A DNA stretch of 64,000 bases from assembly GCF_042680125.1 (NCBI RefSeq), contig NZ_JBHTNY010000033.1. One strand, written 5' to 3'. Below the pieces are notes generated by a model. It was not told the origin of the DNA, did not search any database, and was given only the letters and a program-made list of their open reading frames with translations. A program made the translations under genes and the position numbers. Positions within the stretch are counted from its first letter, which is position 1. Each line of letters begins with the position of its first letter. This DNA is from Robinsoniella peoriensis. GTDB taxonomy: Bacteria; Bacillota; Clostridia; Lachnospirales; Lachnospiraceae. Positions 7,607 through 15,346 of this stretch are shown here, in pieces.

Positions 7607-7642
7607 ACTTCTATTACATTTACTATAAATGGATTCCGAAAC

Positions 7643-10600
7643 TTATGCATCCATTTCTTTTTTTAGATTTTTCTGAGCTGTGGAAAGCATCAGTTTAATA
7701 CGGTTCAGCTGGTTAACCTCACTTGCTCCCGGATCATAATCAATTGCCACGATATTAGAAAGCGGGTATCTGTGCCGCAGTTCTTTGATAACACCTTTCC
7801 CTACGACATGGTTTGGCAGGCATCCAAATGGCTGGGTACATACAATATTATTGGTACCGCTGTGTATCAGTTCCAGCATTTCTCCGGTCAGGAACCAACC
7901 TTCTCCGGTCTGGTTTCCAATAGAGACAATTGGATTAGCAAATTCAGCCAGATCCTCAATTTTTGCCGGTGCATGGAAGTGAACGCTTTTTTCCAGTTCT
8001 TTGGAAGCGGCACTTCTTATAAATTCAAGTGCCTTGATACCTGCGTTTGCAAACTGGGCGGAGGATTTCTTCATCCCTAAGTTTTCTGCTTTGAAATTGG
8101 TGTTATAGAAACAGTAGAGCAGGAAGTCCATCAGATCCGGCACAACTGCTTCCGCACCTTCCGCCTCTAAAAGTTCAACCAGATGGTTGTTGGCAGCGGG
8201 CAGGAATTTAACCAGAATCTCACCTACGACGCCGACTTTCGGCTTTCTGATATTCAGGATAGGCAGTGCATCAAAGTCCCTGATTAACTGGCGGCATAAC
8301 TTTTTAAATTCCAGGAAAGACGGATGGCGCTGGGAGATAAACCGCATGCAGCGTTCTTCCCATTTCTGGTGCAGCGCATTGGCACTTCCTCTTACTTTTT
8401 CATATGGACGCATACGGTAGAGGCATCGCATGAATAGGTCACCGAATACTACGGCATACAGTCCTTTGGTTATCAGTGAATAGTTGATTTTAAATCCAGG
8501 GTTTTTCTCAAGTCCGCTTAAGTTAATGGAAATAACCGGGATATTCGGGTAACCTGCTTTTTCAAGGGCACGGCGGATAAAACCAATGTAATTACTTGCC
8601 CTGCAGCCGCCGCCAGTCTGGGAAATCAGGACTGCTGTTTTATCCAGGTTGTATTTTCCGGAGTGTACGGCATCCATAATCTGTCCCACTACGATCAGTG
8701 AAGGGAAGCAGGCATCGTTATTCACGTATTTCAGACCCATGTCAATTGCGGCCTTATCATCTGTATTTAATACCTCTAACCGATAGCCGGAAGTGTTGAA
8801 AGCGGCTTCCAGAAGACCAAAGTGAATCGGTGACATCTGGGGACAGAGGATCGTGTAATCTTTCTTCATCTGCTCGGTAAAAACAACGCGTTTCATATTA
8901 GCCGGCTGAATACAGCGGCATATTTTACGTTCTTCTCTTACGCGGATAGCAGAGAGAAGTGAGCGGACACGGATTCTGGCAGCTCCCAGATTGTTTACTT
9001 CATCGATTTTCAGGCAGGTGTAAATTTTACCTGAGTTGGCGAGAATGTCATTCACCGAGTCGGTGGTAACGGCATCCAGCCCGCAGCCGAAGGAGTTTAA
9101 CTGGATAAGATCCAGATTTTCCGTAGTCTTAACATAGTTCGCAGCAGCATAGAGCCTGCTGTGGTACATCCACTGATCCATAACAATTAAGGGACGTTCC
9201 GGCTGATTTAAGTGGGAAACACTGTCTTCGGTCAGAACGGCTACTCCATAGGAGTTGATCAGTTCGGGAATACCGTGATTAATTTCAGAATCGATGTGGT
9301 ATGGCCGGCCGGCAAGGACAATTCCGTGTCTTCCGGTTTCCTTTAAATAGGCAATGGTTTCTTCCCCTTTGCGGTACATTTCAAGCCTTGTACGCTCCAA
9401 TTCATCCCATCCTGCCTGCACAGCTGATTTGATCTCCGCTGCCGGAATACGCGGAAAGGTTTTGTATAACTGTGAGCAGATGGTTTCTACACTGGTAAAT
9501 GCCAGGAACGGGTTGGAGAAGTTAATCTTTTCAGTCTTAATTTCTTCAATATTATTTTTGATATTCTCTGCATAAGAGGTTACAATCGGACAGTTGTAAT
9601 GGTTGTTAGCTTCCGGGAATTCGTTCCGTTCATAAGGAATACATGGGTAAAAAATGAAGTTAATTCCCTGACGAATCAGCCAGGTCACATGACCATGAGC
9701 TAATTTTGCCGGATAACATTCCGATTCACTTGGTATGGATTCAATGCCAAGTTCATAAATCTTATGGGTGGAAGGAGGGGAGAGCACAACTTTGTATTTC
9801 AACTGGTTAAAAAATGTAAACCAGAACGGGTAATTATCATACATGTTCAGAACCCTTGGAATACCTACGGTGCCGCGGACTGCTTCGTCCTCTTCCAGCG
9901 GTGTATAGGAAAACATCAGTTTATTTTTAAAGTCAAACAGGTTTGGAATATTGTCTTTATTTTTCTCTTTTCCAAGACCGCGTTCACAGCGGTTGCCGCT
10001 TACAAACTGGCGTCCGCCGGTAAAACGGTTTACCGTCAGGCGGCAGTGGTTGGTACAGCCTTTGCATTTCGCCATAGTAGTAGTGAACTGCAGCTTGTTG
10101 ATCTTGTCGATAGAAAGCATGGTAGTTTCTTTATTTTCGTCATAACGTTCTCTGGCGATCAGAGCGGCACCAAATGCCCCCATGATACCGGCAATATCCG
10201 GTCGGATTGCTTCACAGTCTGCAATCTTTTCAAAGCTTCGCAGAACAGCATCGTTGTAGAAAGTACCACCCTGAACCACAATATGACGTCCCAGTTCTGA
10301 AGCATCTGAGACCTTAATAACTTTATATAATGCATTTTTAATAACAGAATAAGCAAGGCCGGCAGAGATATCGGAGACATCTGCACCTTCCTTTTGTGCC
10401 TGCTTTACCTTGGAGTTCATGAATACGGTACATCTGGTACCAAGGTCAATGGGATGCTTCGCAAAAAGAGCGGCTTTTGCAAAATCCTGTACGCTGTAAT
10501 TCAGGGATTTGGCAAAGGTTTCTATAAAGGAGCCGCATCCGGAGGAGCAGGCTTCATTTAACTGCACGCTGTCTACGGTATGGTTCTTGATCTTAATACA

Positions 10601-11899
10601 CTTCATATCCTGGCCGCCGATGTCCAGAATACAATCTACTTCCGGATCAAAGAAAGCCGCAGCATAATAGTGGGAAACCGTTTCCACTTCACCTTCATCC
10701 AGCATAAGGGCCGCCTTTATCAGAGCTTCCCCATATCCCGTAGAACAGGAGTATGCTATTGTAGCTGAATCCGGCATCAGGGAATAGATTTCTTTGATTG
10801 CGGAAATCGTAGTGTTCAATGGACTACCGTTGTTGCTGCTGTAAAATGAATATAATAGAGAACCGTCTTCGCCTACGAGAGCAGCCTTTGTTGTTGTTGA
10901 GCCGGCATCGATGCCCAGGAAGCAGAGCCCTTCATAAGAACTCAGGTCATCTGTTACCACGTTATAGTTACTCTGTCTTACGTTAAACTTCGCATAATCT
11001 TCTTCCGATTCAAACAGTGGTTCCATTCGTGCCACTTCAAACTCCATCTTAATGGCAGAGGAGAGCTTCCCGGTCAATGCTTCCAATGAAGTTAAAACCT
11101 TTGGATCATGATTCAGTGCCGAACCAATCGCTGCAAACAAATGGGAATTGTTTGGCGTAATCGCATGTTCGTCATCCAGGTTTAAAGTACGGATAAATGC
11201 CTGCTTTAACTCGGAAAGGAAGTGAAGCGGTCCTCCCAGAAAAGCTACGTGGCCGCGAATCGGTTTTCCGCAGGCGAGACCACTGATGGTCTGGTTTACA
11301 ACAGCCTGGAAAATAGATGCGGATAAATCTTCTTTTGTTGCCCCTTCATTGATCAGAGGCTGGATATCTGATTTCGCAAAAACTCCGCAGCGGGCAGCAA
11401 TCGTATAAAGAGAGCTGTAGTTTTTCGCGTACTCATTCAGTCCCGTAGCATCTGTCTGAAGGAGGGATGCCATCTGATCAATAAAAGAACCGGTACCTCC
11501 GGCACAAATACCGTTCATACGCTGTTCCACGCTGCCGCCTTCAAAGTATATAATCTTAGCGTCTTCGCCGCCAAGTTCAATGGCAACATCGGTCTGCGGT
11601 GCATAATCCTGAAGCGCTGTAGACACAGCGATTACTTCCTGGACAAATGGAACACCCAGGTGTTTGGCGAGGGTAAGTCCCCCGGAACCGGTAATCATAG
11701 GAGCCAGGGAAAGTTCCCCCAGCTGGTTAAAAGCTTTTTTTAATAAAGAAGACAAGGTCTCCTGAATATTGGCATAATGTCTTTCATAGTCTGAAAACAA
11801 CAGATTCCGGTTGTGATCCAGAATTGCAATCTTAACAGTGGTAGAACCAATGTCAATTCCCAGACTATGTAAGGCAGTTTCATTTATATCGTTTTGCAT
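7643..11899 (-). CDS. Fused acyl-CoA dehydratase activase / HgdC-like double ATPase with DUF2229
   Basis: This 1418-residue protein carries two BcrAD/BadFG-type ASKHA ATPase modules. The first starts LGIDIGSTTVKIAILD near residue 13 and the second LGIDAGSTTTKAALVG near 330. Each has the glycine/cysteine loop that holds a bridging [4Fe-4S] cluster (GICAGGTGSF; ACSSGCGSF). A DUF2229 segment follows, with CKGCTNHC near residue 615 and CYPAKLAHGH. The C-terminal part resembles the HgdB/D dehydratase component (CPQMSPIHFG, GGGCRASNY). Activases use ATP to drive low-potential electron transfer into 2-hydroxyacyl-CoA dehydratases. No separate dehydratase subunits are encoded here, so the partner is unknown. 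GGAGG (complement of 11908-11912) sets the start. Confidence 0.85.
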   Translation of the reverse strand: MQNDINETALHSLGIDIGSTTVKIAILDHNRNLLFSDYERHYANIQETLSSLLKKAFNQLGELSLAPMITGSGGLTLAKHLGVPFVQEVIAVSTALQDYAPQTDVAIELGGEDAKIIYFEGGSVEQRMNGICAGGTGSFIDQMASLLQTDATGLNEYAKNYSSLYTIAARCGVFAKSDIQPLINEGATKEDLSASIFQAVVNQTISGLACGKPIRGHVAFLGGPLHFLSELKQAFIRTLNLDDEHAITPNNSHLFAAIGSALNHDPKVLTSLEALTGKLSSAIKMEFEVARMEPLFESEEDYAKFNVRQSNYNVVTDDLSSYEGLCFLGIDAGSTTTKAALVGEDGSLLYSFYSSNNGSPLNTTISAIKEIYSLMPDSATIAYSCSTGYGEALIKAALMLDEGEVETVSHYYAAAFFDPEVDCILDIGGQDMKCIKIKNHTVDSVQLNEACSSGCGSFIETFAKSLNYSVQDFAKAALFAKHPIDLGTRCTVFMNSKVKQAQKEGADVSDISAGLAYSVIKNALYKVIKVSDASELGRHIVVQGGTFYNDAVLRSFEKIADCEAIRPDIAGIMGAFGAALIARERYDENKETTMLSIDKINKLQFTTTMAKCKGCTNHCRLTVNRFTGGRQFVSGNRCERGLGKEKNKDNIPNLFDFKNKLMFSYTPLEEDEAVRGTVGIPRVLNMYDNYPFWFTFFNQLKYKVVLSPPSTHKIYELGIESIPSESECYPAKLAHGHVTWLIRQGINFIFYPCIPYERNEFPEANNHYNCPIVTSYAENIKNNIEEIKTEKINFSNPFLAFTSVETICSQLYKTFPRIPAAEIKSAVQAGWDELERTRLEMYRKGEETIAYLKETGRHGIVLAGRPYHIDSEINHGIPELINSYGVAVLTEDSVSHLNQPERPLIVMDQWMYHSRLYAAANYVKTTENLDLIQLNSFGCGLDAVTTDSVNDILANSGKIYTCLKIDEVNNLGAARIRVRSLLSAIRVREERKICRCIQPANMKRVVFTEQMKKDYTILCPQMSPIHFGLLEAAFNTSGYRLEVLNTDDKAAIDMGLKYVNNDACFPSLIVVGQIMDAVHSGKYNLDKTAVLISQTGGGCRASNYIGFIRRALEKAGYPNIPVISINLSGLEKNPGFKINYSLITKGLYAVVFGDLFMRCLYRMRPYEKVRGSANALHQKWEERCMRFISQRHPSFLEFKKLCRQLIRDFDALPILNIRKPKVGVVGEILVKFLPAANNHLVELLEAEGAEAVVPDLMDFLLYCFYNTNFKAENLGMKKSSAQFANAGIKALEFIRSAASKELEKSVHFHAPAKIEDLAEFANPIVSIGNQTGEGWFLTGEMLELIHSGTNNIVCTQPFGCLPNHVVGKGVIKELRHRYPLSNIVAIDYDPGASEVNQLNRIKLMLSTAQKNLKKEMDA

Positions 11900-12102
11900 T
11901 TATGTGCCTCCAATCTATGTGAGAGTTGCTGTGCAGCAGGCCAGAACAGCATGAATAGCCAAAGGGGCCGGCTGGTATACTACATCTTGTATGGCATTGA
12001 ATACCACGCTACATTATACGACAAATCAAATTAAAATACAATCCTAAATTGCGGAAATGATTTCCTATTAAAAGATGATTAAAAGATGTCGGATTGCAAA
12101 AC

Positions 12103-12154
12103 TTGTACTTTAAGGAAAGATATGTTAAAATACTCTGGAATGTTTTTTAACATA
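12103..12154 (+). promoter_or_regulatory. tgt promoter with overlapping dyad
   Basis: TTGTAC (12103-12108) and TAAAAT (12126-12131) are 17 bp apart. The -10 lies inside one arm of a perfect 10-bp inverted repeat (TATGTTAAAA 12121-12130, TTTTAACATA 12145-12154), which could be an operator or a 5' RNA hairpin. The remainder of 11900-12100 shows no gene. Confidence 0.65.
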
Positions 12155-12185
12155 AACTAAAATAAACATAAAGCAGGTAATATCA

Positions 12186-13328
12186 ATGTACAAACTTATA
12201 AAACAAGACGGTAAAGCAAAAAGAGGCGAGCTGCACACGGTACATGGAGTTATTCAGACTCCGGTATTCATGAATGTGGGGACTGCAGCGGCGATTAAGG
12301 GAGCTGTGGCAACAACGGATCTCCAGGAGATCGGTACGCAGGTAGAACTTTCCAATACCTATCATCTGCATGTACGTCCAGGCGACGATGTAGTCAGGAA
12401 AATGGGCGGACTGCATAAATTCATGGTATGGGACAAACCTATTTTGACCGATTCCGGCGGATTCCAGGTGTTCTCCCTGGCCGGACTTCGTAAGATAAAA
12501 GAAGAAGGCGTATATTTCAGTTCCCATATTGACGGCAGAAAGATATTTATGGGACCGGAAGAGAGCATGCAGATACAGTCGAATCTGGCATCTACCATTG
12601 CCATGGCATTTGATGAATGTCCATCCAGTGTGGCAAGCAGAGAATATGTACAGAATTCTGTTGACCGTACCACAAGATGGCTGGCAAGATGTAAGGAAGA
12701 GATGGCACGACTGAACAGCCTGGAAGATACCATTAATAAAGACCAATTATTATTTGCGATAAATCAGGGGGCGATTTACGAAGATATCCGTATTGAACAT
12801 GCGAAAACTATTGCACAGATGGATCTGGACGGATATGCAATCGGCGGCCTGGCAGTAGGAGAAACACATGAGGAAATGTACCGGATCCTGGACGCGGTGG
12901 TACCGCACCTTCCTTTGGAAAAGCCAACCTATCTCATGGGAGTGGGAACACCGGCAAATATTTTAGAAGCAGTAGACCGGGGGGTGGATTTCTTTGACTG
13001 TGTATACCCCAGCAGGAATGGACGCCATGGGCATGTCTATACCAATCAGGGCAAGCTGAATCTGTTTAATGCAAAATTCGAACTGGATGACAAGCCAATA
13101 GAAGAAGGCTGCCAGTGTCCGGCATGCCGGCATTACAGCAGAGCATATATCCGCCATTTGTTAAAGGCGAAGGAAATGCTGGGAATGCGGCTGTGCGTAC
13201 TTCATAATCTGTATTTCTACAATCACATGATGGAAGAAATCCGGGAAGCGATAGAACAGGGACGGTACGCAGAGTATAAAAAAGCAAAATTAGAGGGTTT
13301 TGAACAGGGAAACATTAAAATTCGCTAA
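12186..13328 (+). CDS. tgt: Queuine/preQ1 tRNA-guanine transglycosylase
   Basis: The 380-residue enzyme exchanges the wobble guanine of tRNAs with GUN anticodons for preQ1 in queuosine synthesis. Visible features are the substrate loop LTDSGGFQVFSL, the nucleophilic Asp in DFFDCVYPSRNGRHG, and the zinc site CQCPAC with the later His in LHNLYFYNH. The length is normal. The start ATG follows AAGCAGGTAAT, a modest ribosome site. It is followed by yajC, an arrangement common in bacteria (tgt-yajC-secDF), but secDF is not here. Confidence 0.96.
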   Translation: MYKLIKQDGKAKRGELHTVHGVIQTPVFMNVGTAAAIKGAVATTDLQEIGTQVELSNTYHLHVRPGDDVVRKMGGLHKFMVWDKPILTDSGGFQVFSLAGLRKIKEEGVYFSSHIDGRKIFMGPEESMQIQSNLASTIAMAFDECPSSVASREYVQNSVDRTTRWLARCKEEMARLNSLEDTINKDQLLFAINQGAIYEDIRIEHAKTIAQMDLDGYAIGGLAVGETHEEMYRILDAVVPHLPLEKPTYLMGVGTPANILEAVDRGVDFFDCVYPSRNGRHGHVYTNQGKLNLFNAKFELDDKPIEEGCQCPACRHYSRAYIRHLLKAKEMLGMRLCVLHNLYFYNHMMEEIREAIEQGRYAEYKKAKLEGFEQGNIKIR

Positions 13329-13410
13329 ATTATTAAAAAATACTTGATGATTTGGCAGAATTTGTGTATTATGTAATTTATGAGTGAAAAAGAAATGGAG
13401 GAAGTCACAC

Positions 13411-13719
13411 ATGAGTAATGTTTTGAGTGCCGGCGGAGCTGCAGGTGGAATGGGTCTTTTAATTCTCTACGTAGTAGTAATTGGTGCAGCAATGTACTTT
13501 TTTGCTATCAGACCGCAGAAGAAGGAGCAGAAGAGATTAAATGCAATGCTGTCTGATCTTGCTGTAGGAGATAGTATCGTAACTACCGGAGGATTTTACG
13601 GTGTTATAATTGATATTACAGATGAAGACGTGATTGTAGAATTTGGAAGCAATAAGAATTGCAGAATTCCAATGAGAAAAGCTGCAATTGCAGAAGTTGA
13701 AAAGCCAGAAGCTGAATAA
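13411..13719 (+). CDS. yajC: Preprotein translocase accessory subunit YajC
   Basis: This 102-residue protein has one transmembrane helix (about residues 12-32, GLLILYVVVIGAAMYFFAI) followed by the diagnostic RPQKKEQKR and a small soluble domain (GDSIVTTGGFYG). It associates with SecDF at the Sec translocon. ATG 13411 is preceded by GGAGG at 13397-13401. It lies 82 bp after tgt and is closed by a terminator, so tgt-yajC is a self-contained unit. Confidence 0.93.
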   Translation: MSNVLSAGGAAGGMGLLILYVVVIGAAMYFFAIRPQKKEQKRLNAMLSDLAVGDSIVTTGGFYGVIIDITDEDVIVEFGSNKNCRIPMRKAAIAEVEKPEAE

Positions 13720-13730
13720 GGTTTATTGAA

Positions 13731-13756
13731 GATACCGGGATGCCGGTATCTTTTTT
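13731..13756 (+). terminator. tgt-yajC terminator
   Basis: GATACCGG (13731-13738) pairs with CCGGTATC (13743-13750), followed by six T residues. Confidence 0.9.
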
Positions 13757-13834
13757 GTTGTGAATTTTCTGGAATTGGAAGCAATAATATTATCCTTTCA
13801 TCCAAATATAATGGTATCTCAGTTGGTAAAAATA

Positions 13835-13843
13835 TGATATAAT
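13835..13843 (+). promoter_or_regulatory. Extended -10 promoter of the SBP/GGDEF-EAL pair
   Basis: TGaTATAAT at 13835-13843 is a perfect extended -10; no good -35 is visible. It would serve the genes at 13901 and 15347. Confidence 0.55.
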
Positions 13844-13900
13844 AGCCTCTATATGCATCCTTAAATAAAAAGAGATTATAATACGGAAAGAGTGAAAATT

Positions 13901-15334
13901 ATGAAAAAGAAATTGTTGGCTTTTGGGATTGCAGCAGGGTTATTTGCAGTTGCATTAGGTGGGTGTAGTTCAAAAGGAAAAGTAAAGTTAGATCCAAAGA
14001 ATCCGGTGAATATTGACATCTGGCATTATTACAGCGGAAACCAGCAGAATGCGCTGGACAATATGATTAAAGAATTTAACAGCACGGTTGGACTGGAAGA
14101 AGGAATTGTTGTAAGTGCTTTAAACTGCGGGAGCATACCGGAGTTATCGGAAAAAGTGCTGGATACTGCGAACAAGAAAGTCGGAACTTCCGATATGCCC
14201 AGTATTTTTCTGGGTTATACCAATACGGTGTATGAAATAGATAAAAAGGGTCTGGTTGCAAATTTAGATGATTATCTGAGTAAAGAAGAACTGGAACAGT
14301 ATGACCCGGCTTATATTGAAGAAGGACGAATGGGAGAAAAGAATGAATTAAAAATTTTCCCAACGGCGAAGTCAACAGAGATGATGATGCTCAATAAGAC
14401 AGACTGGGACAAGTTCGCTGCGGAAACAGGGGCAGATATAAATGAACTAGGGACATTAGAAGGATTGATTGACATTTCGGAACAATATTATGACTGGTCC
14501 GGCGGAAAGGCATTCTTTGGCAGGGATGCAATGGCGAATTATCTACTCATTGGAGCAAAACAGCTTGGGACAGAAATTTTTAAAGTGGAAAATGGAAAAG
14601 TGGAGTTTCAGCTAGACAAAGAAGTGATGAAAAAGATATGGGACGGCTACTATGTTCCTTACATAAAAGGTTATTTCGGAGCCTATGGCAAGTTCCGTTC
14701 CGATGATGCAAAAGTAGGGGATCTTCTGGCTTTTGTGGGCTCTACCACATCCGCTACTTATTTTCCAAAAGAAGTCTTTATCGATGACAGCAACAGCTAT
14801 CCGGTTGAAGCAATGGCATTAAAAGCTCCGGTTTTTGAAGGCGGAGAAAACTATGCGGTACAGCAGGGAGCGGGCATGGCAGTTACCAAATCCACGCCGG
14901 AAAAAGAGTATGCTTCCGTAGAATTTATGAAATGGTTCACAGATACTGAGCAGAATATGGCTTTCTCCATTGAATCTGGATATCTTCCGGTTAAAAAAGA
15001 AGCAAAGACAAGTGAAAAGTTGAAATCAACCCTGGCAAATTATGAGGATGGGAAAATTGATTCCGTTATGAAAGAAACTCTGAATATTGCATTTGAGATG
15101 TCCGATACTTACAAATTTTATACAGCCAAAGCTTTTGAAGGAAGTGAAACAGCCAGGGATATTCTGGAATACAGTTTGTCGGATAAGGCAAAGGAAGACA
15201 AACAGGCTATTGATGCATTGATAAAAAATGGTACGGGCAGGGATGAAGCGATTGCCAAATATAATACACAGGAAAATTTTGAAGCATGGCTGAGCCAGTT
15301 AACAGAGAAGTTGGAGACAACGCAGGCCAATTAA
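13901..15334 (+). CDS. Extracellular solute-binding lipoprotein (SBP_bac_1 type), orphan
   Basis: This 477-residue protein starts with a lipoprotein signal (MKKKLLAFGIAAGLFAVALG then GC, Cys at about residue 22) and continues as a family 1 ABC binding protein (INIWHYYSG-like opening, NIDIWHYYSGNQQNALDN). Such proteins usually hand sugars or oligosaccharides to an ABC importer. No permease or ATPase is adjacent. Instead, a membrane GGDEF-EAL protein begins 13 bp after the stop. It may therefore act as the ligand sensor for that protein rather than in transport; this is inferred from the gene pair. ATG 13901 is favoured over the GTG at 13892 by spacing from GGAAAGAG. Confidence 0.82.
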   Translation: MKKKLLAFGIAAGLFAVALGGCSSKGKVKLDPKNPVNIDIWHYYSGNQQNALDNMIKEFNSTVGLEEGIVVSALNCGSIPELSEKVLDTANKKVGTSDMPSIFLGYTNTVYEIDKKGLVANLDDYLSKEELEQYDPAYIEEGRMGEKNELKIFPTAKSTEMMMLNKTDWDKFAAETGADINELGTLEGLIDISEQYYDWSGGKAFFGRDAMANYLLIGAKQLGTEIFKVENGKVEFQLDKEVMKKIWDGYYVPYIKGYFGAYGKFRSDDAKVGDLLAFVGSTTSATYFPKEVFIDDSNSYPVEAMALKAPVFEGGENYAVQQGAGMAVTKSTPEKEYASVEFMKWFTDTEQNMAFSIESGYLPVKKEAKTSEKLKSTLANYEDGKIDSVMKETLNIAFEMSDTYKFYTAKAFEGSETARDILEYSLSDKAKEDKQAIDALIKNGTGRDEAIAKYNTQENFEAWLSQLTEKLETTQAN

Positions 15335-15346
15335 TGGGGAAGTAAG

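Noticed and set aside
9764..10300. 178-codon + strand frame inside the activase gene
   Set aside because: Antisense shadow of a strongly conserved gene; no ribosome site and no recognisable domain.
12120..12185. preQ1 riboswitch before tgt
   Set aside because: The leader is short and AT-rich and lacks the preQ1 aptamer core; only a simple dyad is present.
12183..12746. 187-codon minus-strand frame opposite tgt
   Set aside because: Shadow of tgt codons, with no start context or homology.
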